DNA of 64,000 nucleotides from OLB16 sp964481775. Its GTDB lineage: Bacteria > Hinthialibacterota > Hinthialibacteria > OLB16. Positions 26,682 through 34,298 of this stretch are shown piece after piece. The DNA lies in contig CAYZUX010000006.1 of assembly GCA_964481775.1 (NCBI GenBank), positions 1 to 64,000 on the forward strand. Direction: 5' to 3'. Each line of letters starts with the position of its first letter. Position 1 is the stretch's first letter. Under the pieces are notes generated by a model. It was not told the origin of the DNA, ran no database searches, and worked only from the letters and a program-made list of their open reading frames with translations. The translations under genes were made by a program, and so were the position numbers.

Positions 26682-26819
26682 AGCCTGTTGAAAATGGAGG
26701 TAACCGTGGATTCCAGCTTTCGCTTGAATGACGAGACAAGCAAATTTCCTCGGAAATCGTCATTCCCGCGATAGCGGGAATCCACAACCTCATCGTAAGA
26801 ATGAGTTTTTCAACAAGCT
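26682..26819. repeat. MITE-like nested hairpin element with a dRS3-type core
   Basis: The element of about 138 bases has terminal inverted repeats (AGCCTGTTGAAAA at 26682-26694; TTTTCAACAAGCT at 26807-26819, one mismatch). Inside is a second pair of 29-base arms at 26706-26734 and 26757-26785 with about four mismatches, and a central stem ATTTCC-TC-GGAAAT at 26743-26756. The right arm contains ATTCCC-N8-GGGAAT at 26762-26781, the same form as the neisserial dRS3 repeat. It encodes nothing and touches the stop codon of the convergent gene, so it may also act as a two-way terminator. Confidence 0.75.
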
Positions 26820-26820
26820 G

Positions 26821-27933
26821 TTAGGGTTTAAAAATGAGCACATTGAACTTCTGGCCATGGCAGAACCATTCGCTGCAAGCAATTGTCCACTTGCTGGTAT
26901 TATTGTCGTAGAAGATCCGGTCGATGACTGGACGGCCTGAACCTGCGCGGTCATTCAGCGTTACGAACAAAATGGCCGATGGATTGCCATTGGTCATGGG
27001 ATGATCGATTCTTGTCTCGAAACAGTAACAGCCAGATAAATCACAGAAACGGCTATTGGCGGCATTAGCGACATGAATAAATGCAGGGGTTGCCGTATTG
27101 GCTCCGGCCCCGGGAACACGAATGGCCCCTGAGCTGATCTCAAGCGCTGTTCCACTGCTACCACCTCCTACTGCGCGGATCGCTGGTGTCTGCCCCGTTG
27201 AACGGACATCCAGTTTGCCTGTGGGAGCTTGGGTTCCAATGCCAAGATATCCCGATGTGGCGAGAGTCATCTGGGGGAGTGAATCCTTGGTGAAGAAATG
27301 CAGTGGGTGGTCTGACCGGGTACCCAGCCAACCACCACTGGAGTTCACGAAAGATCCCACCTCGCGGAACCCATCCGTATGGACCCAGCCATAGCCGGCA
27401 TAGCCTGTATTGATGGTCAATGGAAAGGCTGGCACTGTCGCATTGCTGCCAATCCCCACATATCCGTAGTCAGCAATAGTCAGATCGTAGTTGGCGGCGC
27501 TACCAGTGGATCCCGGCTCACTGTTGGTGTGGAAAAAATACAGGCCGCCAGCGGATTGCCCGATCCCAAAGGATTTTCCTCCTCCATTTTTATTCCATCC
27601 GATCGCGGCGGCATTCCCCAATTCCAAGGAGCCTGTCCAACTATTGGATGTCCACAATGGTCCTCCTGAAACCCCTAACTGATGCATTGGCGCATTCGTA
27701 CCGATACCGACCTTTCCTCCATTATAGAAGACCACAGTTCCATTGTTCTGCCAAAGTTGAGGAGTGGCCTGGCCCTTCCAGTGCAGGGATAAGTCCATGA
27801 TCTCCAAGGGACCGATGATTCCATCACCATCCACATCCACCGGAGCTGCTTGAGCCAAGTTTGGTAATGCTTCCGGAATTATGAAAACAAGGACTGCCAG
27901 GAGCAGGAAATAATACGCCAACAGGCTGCGCAC
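26821..27933 (-). CDS. Secreted dockerin-like/tail-fibre-like surface protein
   Basis: A 370-residue exported protein. A signal peptide (YYFLLLAVLVFIIPEAL) precedes one EF-hand, dockerin-like unit (DVDGDGIIGPLEIMDLSLHW). A central region contains repeats of the form GxxVGIGTxxPxxxLxV (GKVGIGTNAPMHQLGV, GYLGIGTQAPTGKLDV), as in tail fibres and chaperone-of-endosialidase-type surface proteins. The C-terminal domain (FIHVANAANSR, RIDHPMTNGNPSAILFVTLN, GQKFNVLIFKP) looks like a domain of unknown function common in secreted proteins, here with a Cys cluster (CDLSGCYCFE). GTG start with GGGAGG upstream. The stop directly abuts the hairpin element at 26682-26819. Confidence 0.75.
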   Translation of the reverse strand: MRSLLAYYFLLLAVLVFIIPEALPNLAQAAPVDVDGDGIIGPLEIMDLSLHWKGQATPQLWQNNGTVVFYNGGKVGIGTNAPMHQLGVSGGPLWTSNSWTGSLELGNAAAIGWNKNGGGKSFGIGQSAGGLYFFHTNSEPGSTGSAANYDLTIADYGYVGIGSNATVPAFPLTINTGYAGYGWVHTDGFREVGSFVNSSGGWLGTRSDHPLHFFTKDSLPQMTLATSGYLGIGTQAPTGKLDVRSTGQTPAIRAVGGGSSGTALEISSGAIRVPGAGANTATPAFIHVANAANSRFCDLSGCYCFETRIDHPMTNGNPSAILFVTLNDRAGSGRPVIDRIFYDNNTSKWTIACSEWFCHGQKFNVLIFKP

Positions 27934-28120
27934 GGTGGCCCTCCCTTTACTGTCTATTCAGGAATAGAAGTGGATGCTGGCGGTTAGCAAAGGTGTAGGG
28001 CTACCGCAATCACTTCGTTTAACTTTAACAGAGAATTTGTGATATGCGGAAAAAAAGTGGAACGATGCAAGCGAATCAGGCAATCAGGATATGTGGTGCA
28101 TAATTATTAAAAAACCAATA

Positions 28121-28161
28121 TAATAAAAGCAACGCCCCAGATCCAAGACCCGGAGCGTTGC
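28121..28161 (-). terminator. Rho-independent terminator of the third beta-helix gene
   Basis: Read leftward, a ten-base stem (GCAACGCTCC / GGGGCGTTGC, one G-T pair) is followed by TTTTATTATATT. It lies 29 bases after the stop at 28190. Confidence 0.85.
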
Positions 28162-28189
28162 CTGAGACCCTGAGTGAAGCGGGTTTACT

Positions 28190-29944
28190 TCATTTTTCTC
28201 TGTTTACATGGAAGACCTTCTCACCGGCTCCTTTGGCACGGACATGGATTTCGTACACCTGGATTCCCAGCGTACGGTTATCCTGGCTGCCCTGCTGAAT
28301 TTGTGCGGGGATCCATCCCTTGCACTGGAGGGTGAGGGTCGCTCGGTCGCCATCCATGGGTGGAACCGGAACAGTTATCGTGACATCAGAGGCTCCTCCG
28401 GTGGGAAGGGGAGCGAGACGCTCATTCCCAAGGTATACCCCACTCGTAGAATCCACCGCGGCCAAAGGAATATCAGCCCGGAGGGTGACCTCGTATTCGG
28501 TCTTGGGAAGGATCGGCAGAATCATGTCAGAGGCTGCACTCGACCAACGCCATGTCGGAGTATCCTTGTCTTTCTTGCCGGGTGGCTCTGGGCCAAACCA
28601 GCGCATCAGAAAACGTCCATCATGAGGACGTCCCAACTGGATCTTGTAGTTTCCCAGCATTTCCTCAGTCCACTCCAGCGGATCCTCCTCATTCCCGATT
28701 GCCTGTGTCCGTTTCCCCGCATGGTTTTCCACACGGAAGCCCGACTCTGCCTGGTTGGCCATGAGAATCGCGGAACGGACCTTTTCACCCACCTTCACAT
28801 GCAGGTCGCCGGAACCGAAAGTGCTGGCCTGAACAATGATCTTGCCCTCATCCACCTGGATGCAGGGCGAGCCGATCTTGCCGATGTCCCAGTGGACAAA
28901 GTTGCAGGCATCCGCAGTCACCTGTGCACGTGGGCTGCGGTCCCAGATGCAACGGTCGATCGGACCCCAGAAGGAACAGTTCACCATGCTGACCTTGCCA
29001 CCGGAGGACTCCGCGACCTCAACTGTCACGGAATCCTGGTTCGCCCACATCCCGACAAACTCACCATTGGTGATGAGCAATCCCGGGTCCTGGCACTGTT
29101 CCACCAGCACCGCCCTTGTGCAGCAATCCGCGCCGATGCCGACAAAGCTCCCGTTGCAGCTGCCAGCCTTGGTTTCGCTGAACTTGTAGCCCACGCCATA
29201 CCCGAAGCAGAAGGTATGAGTCACATAGTTCCAGTCGGTGCGTGCGAACTCATAGGCTACGCCATTCCTGTTGATCCACTTGCAGTAGGGATCATTCGGA
29301 TCATAACTGACACCGAAGGGCCAGATGTGGCAGTTTTCCACCTTGCCGATGTCATAGCACTGATCCACATAGAAAGCGCGCCAGCTGGGATAACCAAACA
29401 TATTGCGCACGAGATACCGTGGTGCACGGACAAAGCGCGCGCCCTCATAGGGATTGACCAGGCAACAGTCAATCACACCCGTGTCCTCGACATCCTCGGC
29501 CAGCACACAGGGAGGGTAGGGAACCGGGGGCACATCGCTCTGCTTCCATTCGGGGTAAGTGATGATGACCCCTTGCAGCACCGCCATATGTCCCGCCAGA
29601 CGGATGAAGGGGTCTCCTTCCTGAGAACCACGTCTCGCATAAGCCAACAAAACCGTTCCAATCATGTCGGGAGCAGGATCAAAACGATTGGTCGGTGGCA
29701 TACTGAACACACCCTTGAGGGTGACCGCTGCCGGGATCTTGAGGTTTCCCTTGATAGCATATTTTCCAGCGGGGACCAGGACAGTTCCACCTCCGGCTTT
29801 ACCGGCTTCATCCAGGGCGGCCTGGAAAACCGCTGTGTTGTCGGTGGACCCATCAGGTTTGGCCCCCATGTCCATCACATTCCAGTTCGTGGCTTGCGAA
29901 GCGGTGATCACTTGGGTAAGAAGGAAAAGAAGAGGGATACGCAT
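28190..29944 (-). CDS. Secreted pectate-lyase-3-type beta-helix protein (paralog C)
   Basis: A 584-residue exported protein: signal peptide (LLFLLTQVITASQA), pectate_lyase_3 signature (MDMGAKPDGSTDNTAVFQAA; GGTVLVPAGKYAIKG), right-handed beta-helix to about residue 420 with QCYDIGKVENCHIWPF matching paralog A, then a C-terminal beta-sandwich of about 150 residues (YKIQLGRPHDGRFLMRWFG; YEVTLRADIPLAAV) with no sequence likeness to that of paralog A. Polysaccharide binding or cleavage is the likely role. GC at third positions is raised, like cysA and unlike paralogs A and B. The ATG has AGGAGAC seven bases upstream, and a strong terminator follows. Confidence 0.85.
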   Translation of the reverse strand: MRIPLLFLLTQVITASQATNWNVMDMGAKPDGSTDNTAVFQAALDEAGKAGGGTVLVPAGKYAIKGNLKIPAAVTLKGVFSMPPTNRFDPAPDMIGTVLLAYARRGSQEGDPFIRLAGHMAVLQGVIITYPEWKQSDVPPVPYPPCVLAEDVEDTGVIDCCLVNPYEGARFVRAPRYLVRNMFGYPSWRAFYVDQCYDIGKVENCHIWPFGVSYDPNDPYCKWINRNGVAYEFARTDWNYVTHTFCFGYGVGYKFSETKAGSCNGSFVGIGADCCTRAVLVEQCQDPGLLITNGEFVGMWANQDSVTVEVAESSGGKVSMVNCSFWGPIDRCIWDRSPRAQVTADACNFVHWDIGKIGSPCIQVDEGKIIVQASTFGSGDLHVKVGEKVRSAILMANQAESGFRVENHAGKRTQAIGNEEDPLEWTEEMLGNYKIQLGRPHDGRFLMRWFGPEPPGKKDKDTPTWRWSSAASDMILPILPKTEYEVTLRADIPLAAVDSTSGVYLGNERLAPLPTGGASDVTITVPVPPMDGDRATLTLQCKGWIPAQIQQGSQDNRTLGIQVYEIHVRAKGAGEKVFHVNREK

Positions 29945-30211
29945 GAGGTTGTCTCCTGAACAAGTTGCTTTTGATTAAAGTCAGTTCCACCCCTTACTCT
30001 GGGAAAAAGCCCAGGCAGAAGCGGGGATGGCAACGAAACCTTTCCACCTTGATCCATACCTCAGTGGTTGATTGGGTTGCTTTGAGAGAGTATGTCACCC
30101 CGAACGATTCCATTCGAGACCTGATTGGAAGAGACCCAGCGGAATGAATGAACCAGATTCCAGCACCGTAACCAGAGTCCTCTATCTCAAACTCTGTCCA
30201 GCCATCTCGGA
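29945..30211. other. Intergenic region upstream of the beta-helix gene
   Basis: No supported gene. An open frame from 30144 (MNEPDSSTVTRVLYLKLC) runs to 30290 and overlaps the next small frame; see the frameshift note there. Confidence 0.4.
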
Positions 30212-30517
30212 GTGGCGGATCGGTCTCGGGCAGGCTTTCCTGCTCATGCTGCTGCCAATGTGTTCAGCAGCTTTATTGCGATTCTCGTAGTGGGTTTGCT
30301 GTTGACCACCCTGCTGGAGGAGTGGTTCATCGGGAAACGTGTGAAGAGGATCACGGAGGGATTCCTCATGCTGGTCCTCAAAGCCAACCTGGTGGCATTT
30401 CTCATTGGGGCCGGTATCGGAGCAGCCATCATGCTGCCCAAACGACTGCACTCTCCAGGTTTTCTCGCGGTGGTGGTGGATTTTCTTTCAGGGATCAGTT
30501 TGCAAGCGTTAGGTTGA
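30212..30517 (+). CDS. Small two-helix membrane protein, start uncertain or frameshifted
   Basis: A 101-residue frame (GTG start) with two clear transmembrane helices (FIAILVVGLLLTTLL; LVAFLIGAGIGAAIML) joined by the charged loop EEWFIGKRVKRITEG. That pattern looks like a real small membrane protein, but the first 20 residues (ADRSRAGFPAHAAA) look non-coding. The overlapping frame at 30144-30290 gives a better N-terminus (RVLYLKLCPAISEWRIGLGQ), so one real gene from 30144 to 30517 with a frameshift near 30240-30270 is possible. It ends just before the terminator of the convergent trpB gene. The family is not recognised. Confidence 0.4.
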   Translation: MADRSRAGFPAHAAANVFSSFIAILVVGLLLTTLLEEWFIGKRVKRITEGFLMLVLKANLVAFLIGAGIGAAIMLPKRLHSPGFLAVVVDFLSGISLQALG

Positions 30518-30520
30518 ATT

Positions 30521-30559
30521 AAAAAAATCCCCCCCAACCAATTGAAGGTTGAGGGGGAT
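30521..30559 (-). terminator. Rho-independent terminator of the trpB2 operon
   Basis: Read leftward, ATCCCCCTCAACC pairs with GGTTGGGGGGGAT across a short loop and is followed by seven Ts. It lies about 29 bases beyond the trpB stop and also just beyond the small convergent gene. Confidence 0.9.
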
Positions 30560-30587
30560 CGAAGTGCCGAGTGGACCTCAACTCAGT

Positions 30588-31943
30588 TTATGGTTTCGGG
30601 AAACCCGCCATGCATTGAACGCCTTTATTGAGGTCTTCATCGGAGAGCTCGATGTCGCTGAGCTTCCCGCGCATGTAGTTGTCATATCCCGTCAAATCCA
30701 TCAGGCCATGTCCGGACCAGTTGAAGAGGATGGTCTTCTCAACACCTTCTTCCTTGGCTTTCCGGGCTTCAGCGACCACCGCCGCGATGGCATGGGAGGT
30801 CTCCGGAGCGGGGATAAAGCCCTCGGTCCTGGCCCACAACATGGCCGCCTTGTAGCAATCGGTCTGGTAATAAGACTGGGGAGTAATGAGACCATCCAAT
30901 ATCAGACGGCTGACCATGGGGGCCACGCCATGATAACGCAATCCCCCGGCATGGATCGGTAAGGGAATGAACTGATGGCCGAGTGAATGCATCGGGAGCA
31001 AGGGGGTCATTCCCGCGGTATCGCCATGGTCGTATGCGTATGGCGCACGGGTCATGGTCGGGCAGGCTTTCGGTTCGACCGGGATGATGTCAATCTTCTT
31101 CCCATTGATCTTGTCGAGAACATAGGGGAAGGAGATACCCGCGAAGTTCGATCCCCCACCCACACAGCCGATGACCACATCGGGATAATCGCCCGTGGTT
31201 TCCATCTGCTTTTGGGCTTCCAGCCCGATGATGGTCTGATGCAGCATCACATGGTTGAGTACGCTCCCCAGGGAATAACGGGTATCGTCGCGTTGAACCG
31301 CCATCTCGATCGCCTCGCTGATGGCGATTCCCAGTGAGCCGGGGCAGTCCGGATCCTGGGCGAGAATGGCTCTTCCGGCCTGGGTGGTATCGCTGGGACT
31401 GGCGATGCATTCTGCTCCCCACACCGCCATCATCAGCTTGCGGAACGGTTTCTGATCGAAACTGATCCGGACCATAAAGACCTTGCACTCCAGACCGAAC
31501 ATCGCGCAAGCCATGGCCAGCGCGGAGCCCCACTGACCCGCTCCTGTCTCCGTAGTCAAACGCTTGATCCCAAACACCTTGTTGTAATAAGCCTGGGGCA
31601 CAGCAGTATTGGGTTTGTGGCTTCCCGCAGGGGAAACACCCTCATTCTTGAAATAGATCTTCACCGGGCAGTCAAGCGCCTTTTCAAAGGCAAAGGCCCG
31701 CATGAGTGGGCTGGGACGCCACTTGGCGTAGGTGTCGAGAACCGGTTCAGGGATGTCGATCCACCGCTGGGTGCTCATCTCCTGCTCGATCAGGTTCTTG
31801 GGGAAAACCGGTTCGAGCATCTCGGGCTTGATCGGATTCCCATCGGGACCGAGTGGAGGCGCCATGGGTGTGGGCAGATCCGCCAGAAGGTTGTACCACT
31901 GACGCGGGATCTGGTCGGCTGTAAGGCAGATTCCTTTCGACAT
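30588..31943 (-). CDS. trpB: Tryptophan synthase beta chain, TrpB2 type
   Basis: A 451-residue PLP enzyme of the TrpB2 branch, longer than the standard beta chain. The PLP lysine is in NEGVSPAGSHKPNTAVPQ, and the phosphate loop is CVGGGSNFAGI. ETGAGQWGSALAMACAMFG and HAGGLRYHGVAPM are typical of TrpB2. Such proteins can make tryptophan from indole and serine without TrpA; no trpA or other trp gene is in the window. The ATG at 31943 has AGGAG about 12 bases upstream; a TTG at 31982 would read through the hairpin at 31977-32000. It is the last gene of a leftward run after nadB and rplI. Confidence 0.9.
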   Translation of the reverse strand: MSKGICLTADQIPRQWYNLLADLPTPMAPPLGPDGNPIKPEMLEPVFPKNLIEQEMSTQRWIDIPEPVLDTYAKWRPSPLMRAFAFEKALDCPVKIYFKNEGVSPAGSHKPNTAVPQAYYNKVFGIKRLTTETGAGQWGSALAMACAMFGLECKVFMVRISFDQKPFRKLMMAVWGAECIASPSDTTQAGRAILAQDPDCPGSLGIAISEAIEMAVQRDDTRYSLGSVLNHVMLHQTIIGLEAQKQMETTGDYPDVVIGCVGGGSNFAGISFPYVLDKINGKKIDIIPVEPKACPTMTRAPYAYDHGDTAGMTPLLPMHSLGHQFIPLPIHAGGLRYHGVAPMVSRLILDGLITPQSYYQTDCYKAAMLWARTEGFIPAPETSHAIAAVVAEARKAKEEGVEKTILFNWSGHGLMDLTGYDNYMRGKLSDIELSDEDLNKGVQCMAGFPKP

Positions 31944-31976
31944 GGGAGCTAAATCTCCTGCGCTACAGATTTCCTT

Positions 31977-32000
31977 CCGCAATCAATGACCTGATTGCGG
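31977..32000. promoter_or_regulatory. Perfect hairpin in the trpB leader
   Basis: CCGCAATCA and TGATTGCGG form a perfect nine-base stem with a six-base loop, 33 bases before the trpB start. Reading leftward no T-run follows; reading rightward TTTTA follows. It may stabilise or process the rplI-trpB transcript. No leader peptide is seen. Confidence 0.4.
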
Positions 32001-32054
32001 TTTTACAGTCATAAGCAATGCCCGTTATGGGAGTTGAGAATGCGCACGGTATCT

Positions 32055-32582
32055 CTACTCCGAAGAGTTTTCTGTTTCGGGAGCCGGTGAAGGTGCTGCG
32101 GCACGTTCCGCGGCGAAGAGCGGTTCTGTTCCCGGTTCCGCTGAGCCCATGACACTCACCTTCAGGTTCGCTGTCACCTTGGGATCCACCTTGATGCGGA
32201 CAGTGTGATCTCCGAGCTCTCGGATCGGATGCTCGAGGACAATCTTACGTCGATCGATGGTGATTCCCTGGGCTGCGAGAGCATCGGCGATCTGGTGGGT
32301 GGTGACGCTGCCGTAGAGTTTATCCTTCTCACCCACACGAGCCTGGATCTCCACCTGGGTGATCTCGAGGCGGTCACGAAGGTCCTCGGCTGTGCGCAGC
32401 TCCTTCAGACGGCGCTTTTCAGCAAGCCGTTTGAGGTGCTCAAGTTGCCGCTTCATGCCCGATGTGGCGGGCGCGGCCAATTCACGCGGGAACAAATAAT
32501 TCCTCGCGTATCCATCCTTTACATTGACAACGGTTCCGGCCTCGCCGAGATTGTCCATTGTCTGCCTGAGAATGACCTGCAT
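32055..32582 (-). CDS. rplI: Large ribosomal subunit protein bL9
   Basis: A 175-residue bL9 that binds 23S rRNA. The N-terminal signature (MQVILRQTMDNLGEAGTVVN; DGYARNYLFPRELA), the connecting helix and the C-terminal domain (LYGSVTTHQIADAL; HTVRIKVDPKVTANLKVSVM) are complete. A 25-residue Ala/Pro/Glu-rich tail exceeds the usual length of about 150. GGAGGA precedes the ATG. It lies 18 bases after nadB rather than with rpsF and rpsR, its usual partners. Confidence 0.95.
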   Translation of the reverse strand: MQVILRQTMDNLGEAGTVVNVKDGYARNYLFPRELAAPATSGMKRQLEHLKRLAEKRRLKELRTAEDLRDRLEITQVEIQARVGEKDKLYGSVTTHQIADALAAQGITIDRRKIVLEHPIRELGDHTVRIKVDPKVTANLKVSVMGSAEPGTEPLFAAERAAAPSPAPETENSSE

Positions 32583-32600
32583 GGCTGTCCTCCAATAAAA

Positions 32601-34235
32601 CTACCGCACCTCTGCCTCTGGAGATGGCCAGAGCACGGTGTCGTGGGCTTCTTCCGTCTGCTGTGCGGGATAATCCAGATTACAGTGGAGACCCCTGCTT
32701 TCGCGTCGGCAAAGAGCGCACATTACCACAAGAAGCCCTGTTTGTACAATATTCCGGAGTTCGATCACATCAACCGTGGCAAACCCCTCCTCGAAATACC
32801 CATCCACTTCACGTTTGAGCAGATTCAGACGTTCCTTGGCCCATTCCAGCCGGTCGGTCTTTCGGACAATGCCGACATAGTCCCACATCAGGCTGCGGGC
32901 CTCATTTTTGCAATGTTCGATGCGGACACCTTCGACATCTCCATGGGGATTGAACCGTGTAACCCAGCCTGGGTACTTCTGGATAGGTGAGGGCGTCTGG
33001 ACTTTTGTAACCATCGCCGATAAGGCTGCACGGTGCCCAAAAACGAGGGCTTCCAACAGGGAATTGCTGGCTAGCCGGTTGGCCCCATGAACACCTGTAC
33101 AAGCCACTTCTCCCACCGCATAAAGACCTCGAAGGGAGGTTTTTCCCTCACGATCAGTGGTCACTCCTCCACAGGAGTAATGTGCCGCGGGCACCACCGG
33201 GATAGGTTGCATGGGGGGATAAACCCCATGTTCCCGGCAGTGCTGGTTGATGGCTGGAAAACGGTTGATGAAAAACTCCTCGGTCATATGCGAGCAATCG
33301 AGCAGAACATGACTCTCCCCATGTTTCTTCATCTCGGAGTCAATCGCCAGGGCCACGATGTCTCGTGGAGCCAGGCATCCCCGGGGGTCATGGTGCTCCA
33401 TGAAACTCTCGCCATTGATCCTGCGAAGAATCGCTCCCTCCCCACGGACTGCTTCGGAGACCAGGAAGGTTTCTCCGCCGGGGTTGTAAAAGGAGGTGGG
33501 ATGAAACTGGACAAACTCGAGATTGGAGACTGGCAGCCCTGCGCGCCAACTCATTGCCACTCCATCACCGGTGGCGATCTGTGGATTGGTCGTGTGTTGA
33601 TAGACCCGTCCCAGACCACCCGTAGCCAGCACCACGATAGGGGCACGGAAAACCTTGAGTCGTTCCTGATTGGCATCGAGGGCATAGACACCGGTACACC
33701 GGCGCTCATCTCCAGCGGACTCGACAATCAGGTCCACCGCGACATGGTGTTCGAGGAAGGTGACATTGGGATGCTCGCGCAGGCACTTGAGCAGCGCACG
33801 TTCCACTTCGCGTCCGGTCAGATCCTTGGAGTGCAGAATGCGCCTATGGGAATGTCCTCCCTCGCGTCCGAGGTCATAAAGTGTCAGATCATTGGAGACC
33901 GCTTCACCGCTTTCCACCGTGGCCCGCATGGTGAAACGAACTCCCCAGTCGATCAGTTGACGGACCAGCGGGGGGCCATCTCGCACCAGGTCACGGACCA
34001 CCTCCTCTTTGCAGAGACCGGCACCAGCAATCAGCGTGTCACGTACATGTTCCTCGAAGGAGTCCTCCGCGGCAGCCACGCAGGCGATACCGCCTTGTGC
34101 ATAATTGGTGTTCGATTCGAAGTCTTCCTTCTTGGTGAGAATCGTGACTTGTCCATGGGAGGCGAGTTCAAGGGCGCAACACAGTCCAGCAATCCCGCTT
34201 CCGGTTACCAGGTAATCCGAATGAGATTCTTGCAT
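32601..34235 (-). CDS. nadB: L-aspartate oxidase
   Basis: A 544-residue FAD enzyme that oxidises L-aspartate to iminoaspartate, the first step of NAD synthesis. The FAD-binding motif is TGSGIAGLCCALELA, followed by SNTNYAQGGIACV, GREGGHSHRRILHSKD, the FAD signature TGVHGANRLASNSLLEALVFG and the active-site Arg region. The C-terminal helical domain (LMWDYVGIVRK) is complete. nadA and nadC are not in the window. The rplI gene follows after 18 bases. Confidence 0.95.
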   Translation of the reverse strand: MQESHSDYLVTGSGIAGLCCALELASHGQVTILTKKEDFESNTNYAQGGIACVAAAEDSFEEHVRDTLIAGAGLCKEEVVRDLVRDGPPLVRQLIDWGVRFTMRATVESGEAVSNDLTLYDLGREGGHSHRRILHSKDLTGREVERALLKCLREHPNVTFLEHHVAVDLIVESAGDERRCTGVYALDANQERLKVFRAPIVVLATGGLGRVYQHTTNPQIATGDGVAMSWRAGLPVSNLEFVQFHPTSFYNPGGETFLVSEAVRGEGAILRRINGESFMEHHDPRGCLAPRDIVALAIDSEMKKHGESHVLLDCSHMTEEFFINRFPAINQHCREHGVYPPMQPIPVVPAAHYSCGGVTTDREGKTSLRGLYAVGEVACTGVHGANRLASNSLLEALVFGHRAALSAMVTKVQTPSPIQKYPGWVTRFNPHGDVEGVRIEHCKNEARSLMWDYVGIVRKTDRLEWAKERLNLLKREVDGYFEEGFATVDVIELRNIVQTGLLVVMCALCRRESRGLHCNLDYPAQQTEEAHDTVLWPSPEAEVR

Positions 34236-34298
34236 GATCCCCCATTGTATACAGAACGGCCGGGCAGGGGAGAGGACCCTCTTTGGAGTGACGAGATG

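Noticed and set aside
25682..26785. A 367-codon frame antisense to cysA
   Set aside because: cysA is certain; the antisense frame also runs through the MITE-like repeat.
28208..29959. A 583-codon open frame on the plus strand, antisense to beta-helix paralog C
   Set aside because: It mirrors the real gene in a high-GC third-position region and has no domain, signal or ribosome site. The minus-strand protein has clear family signatures and a terminator.
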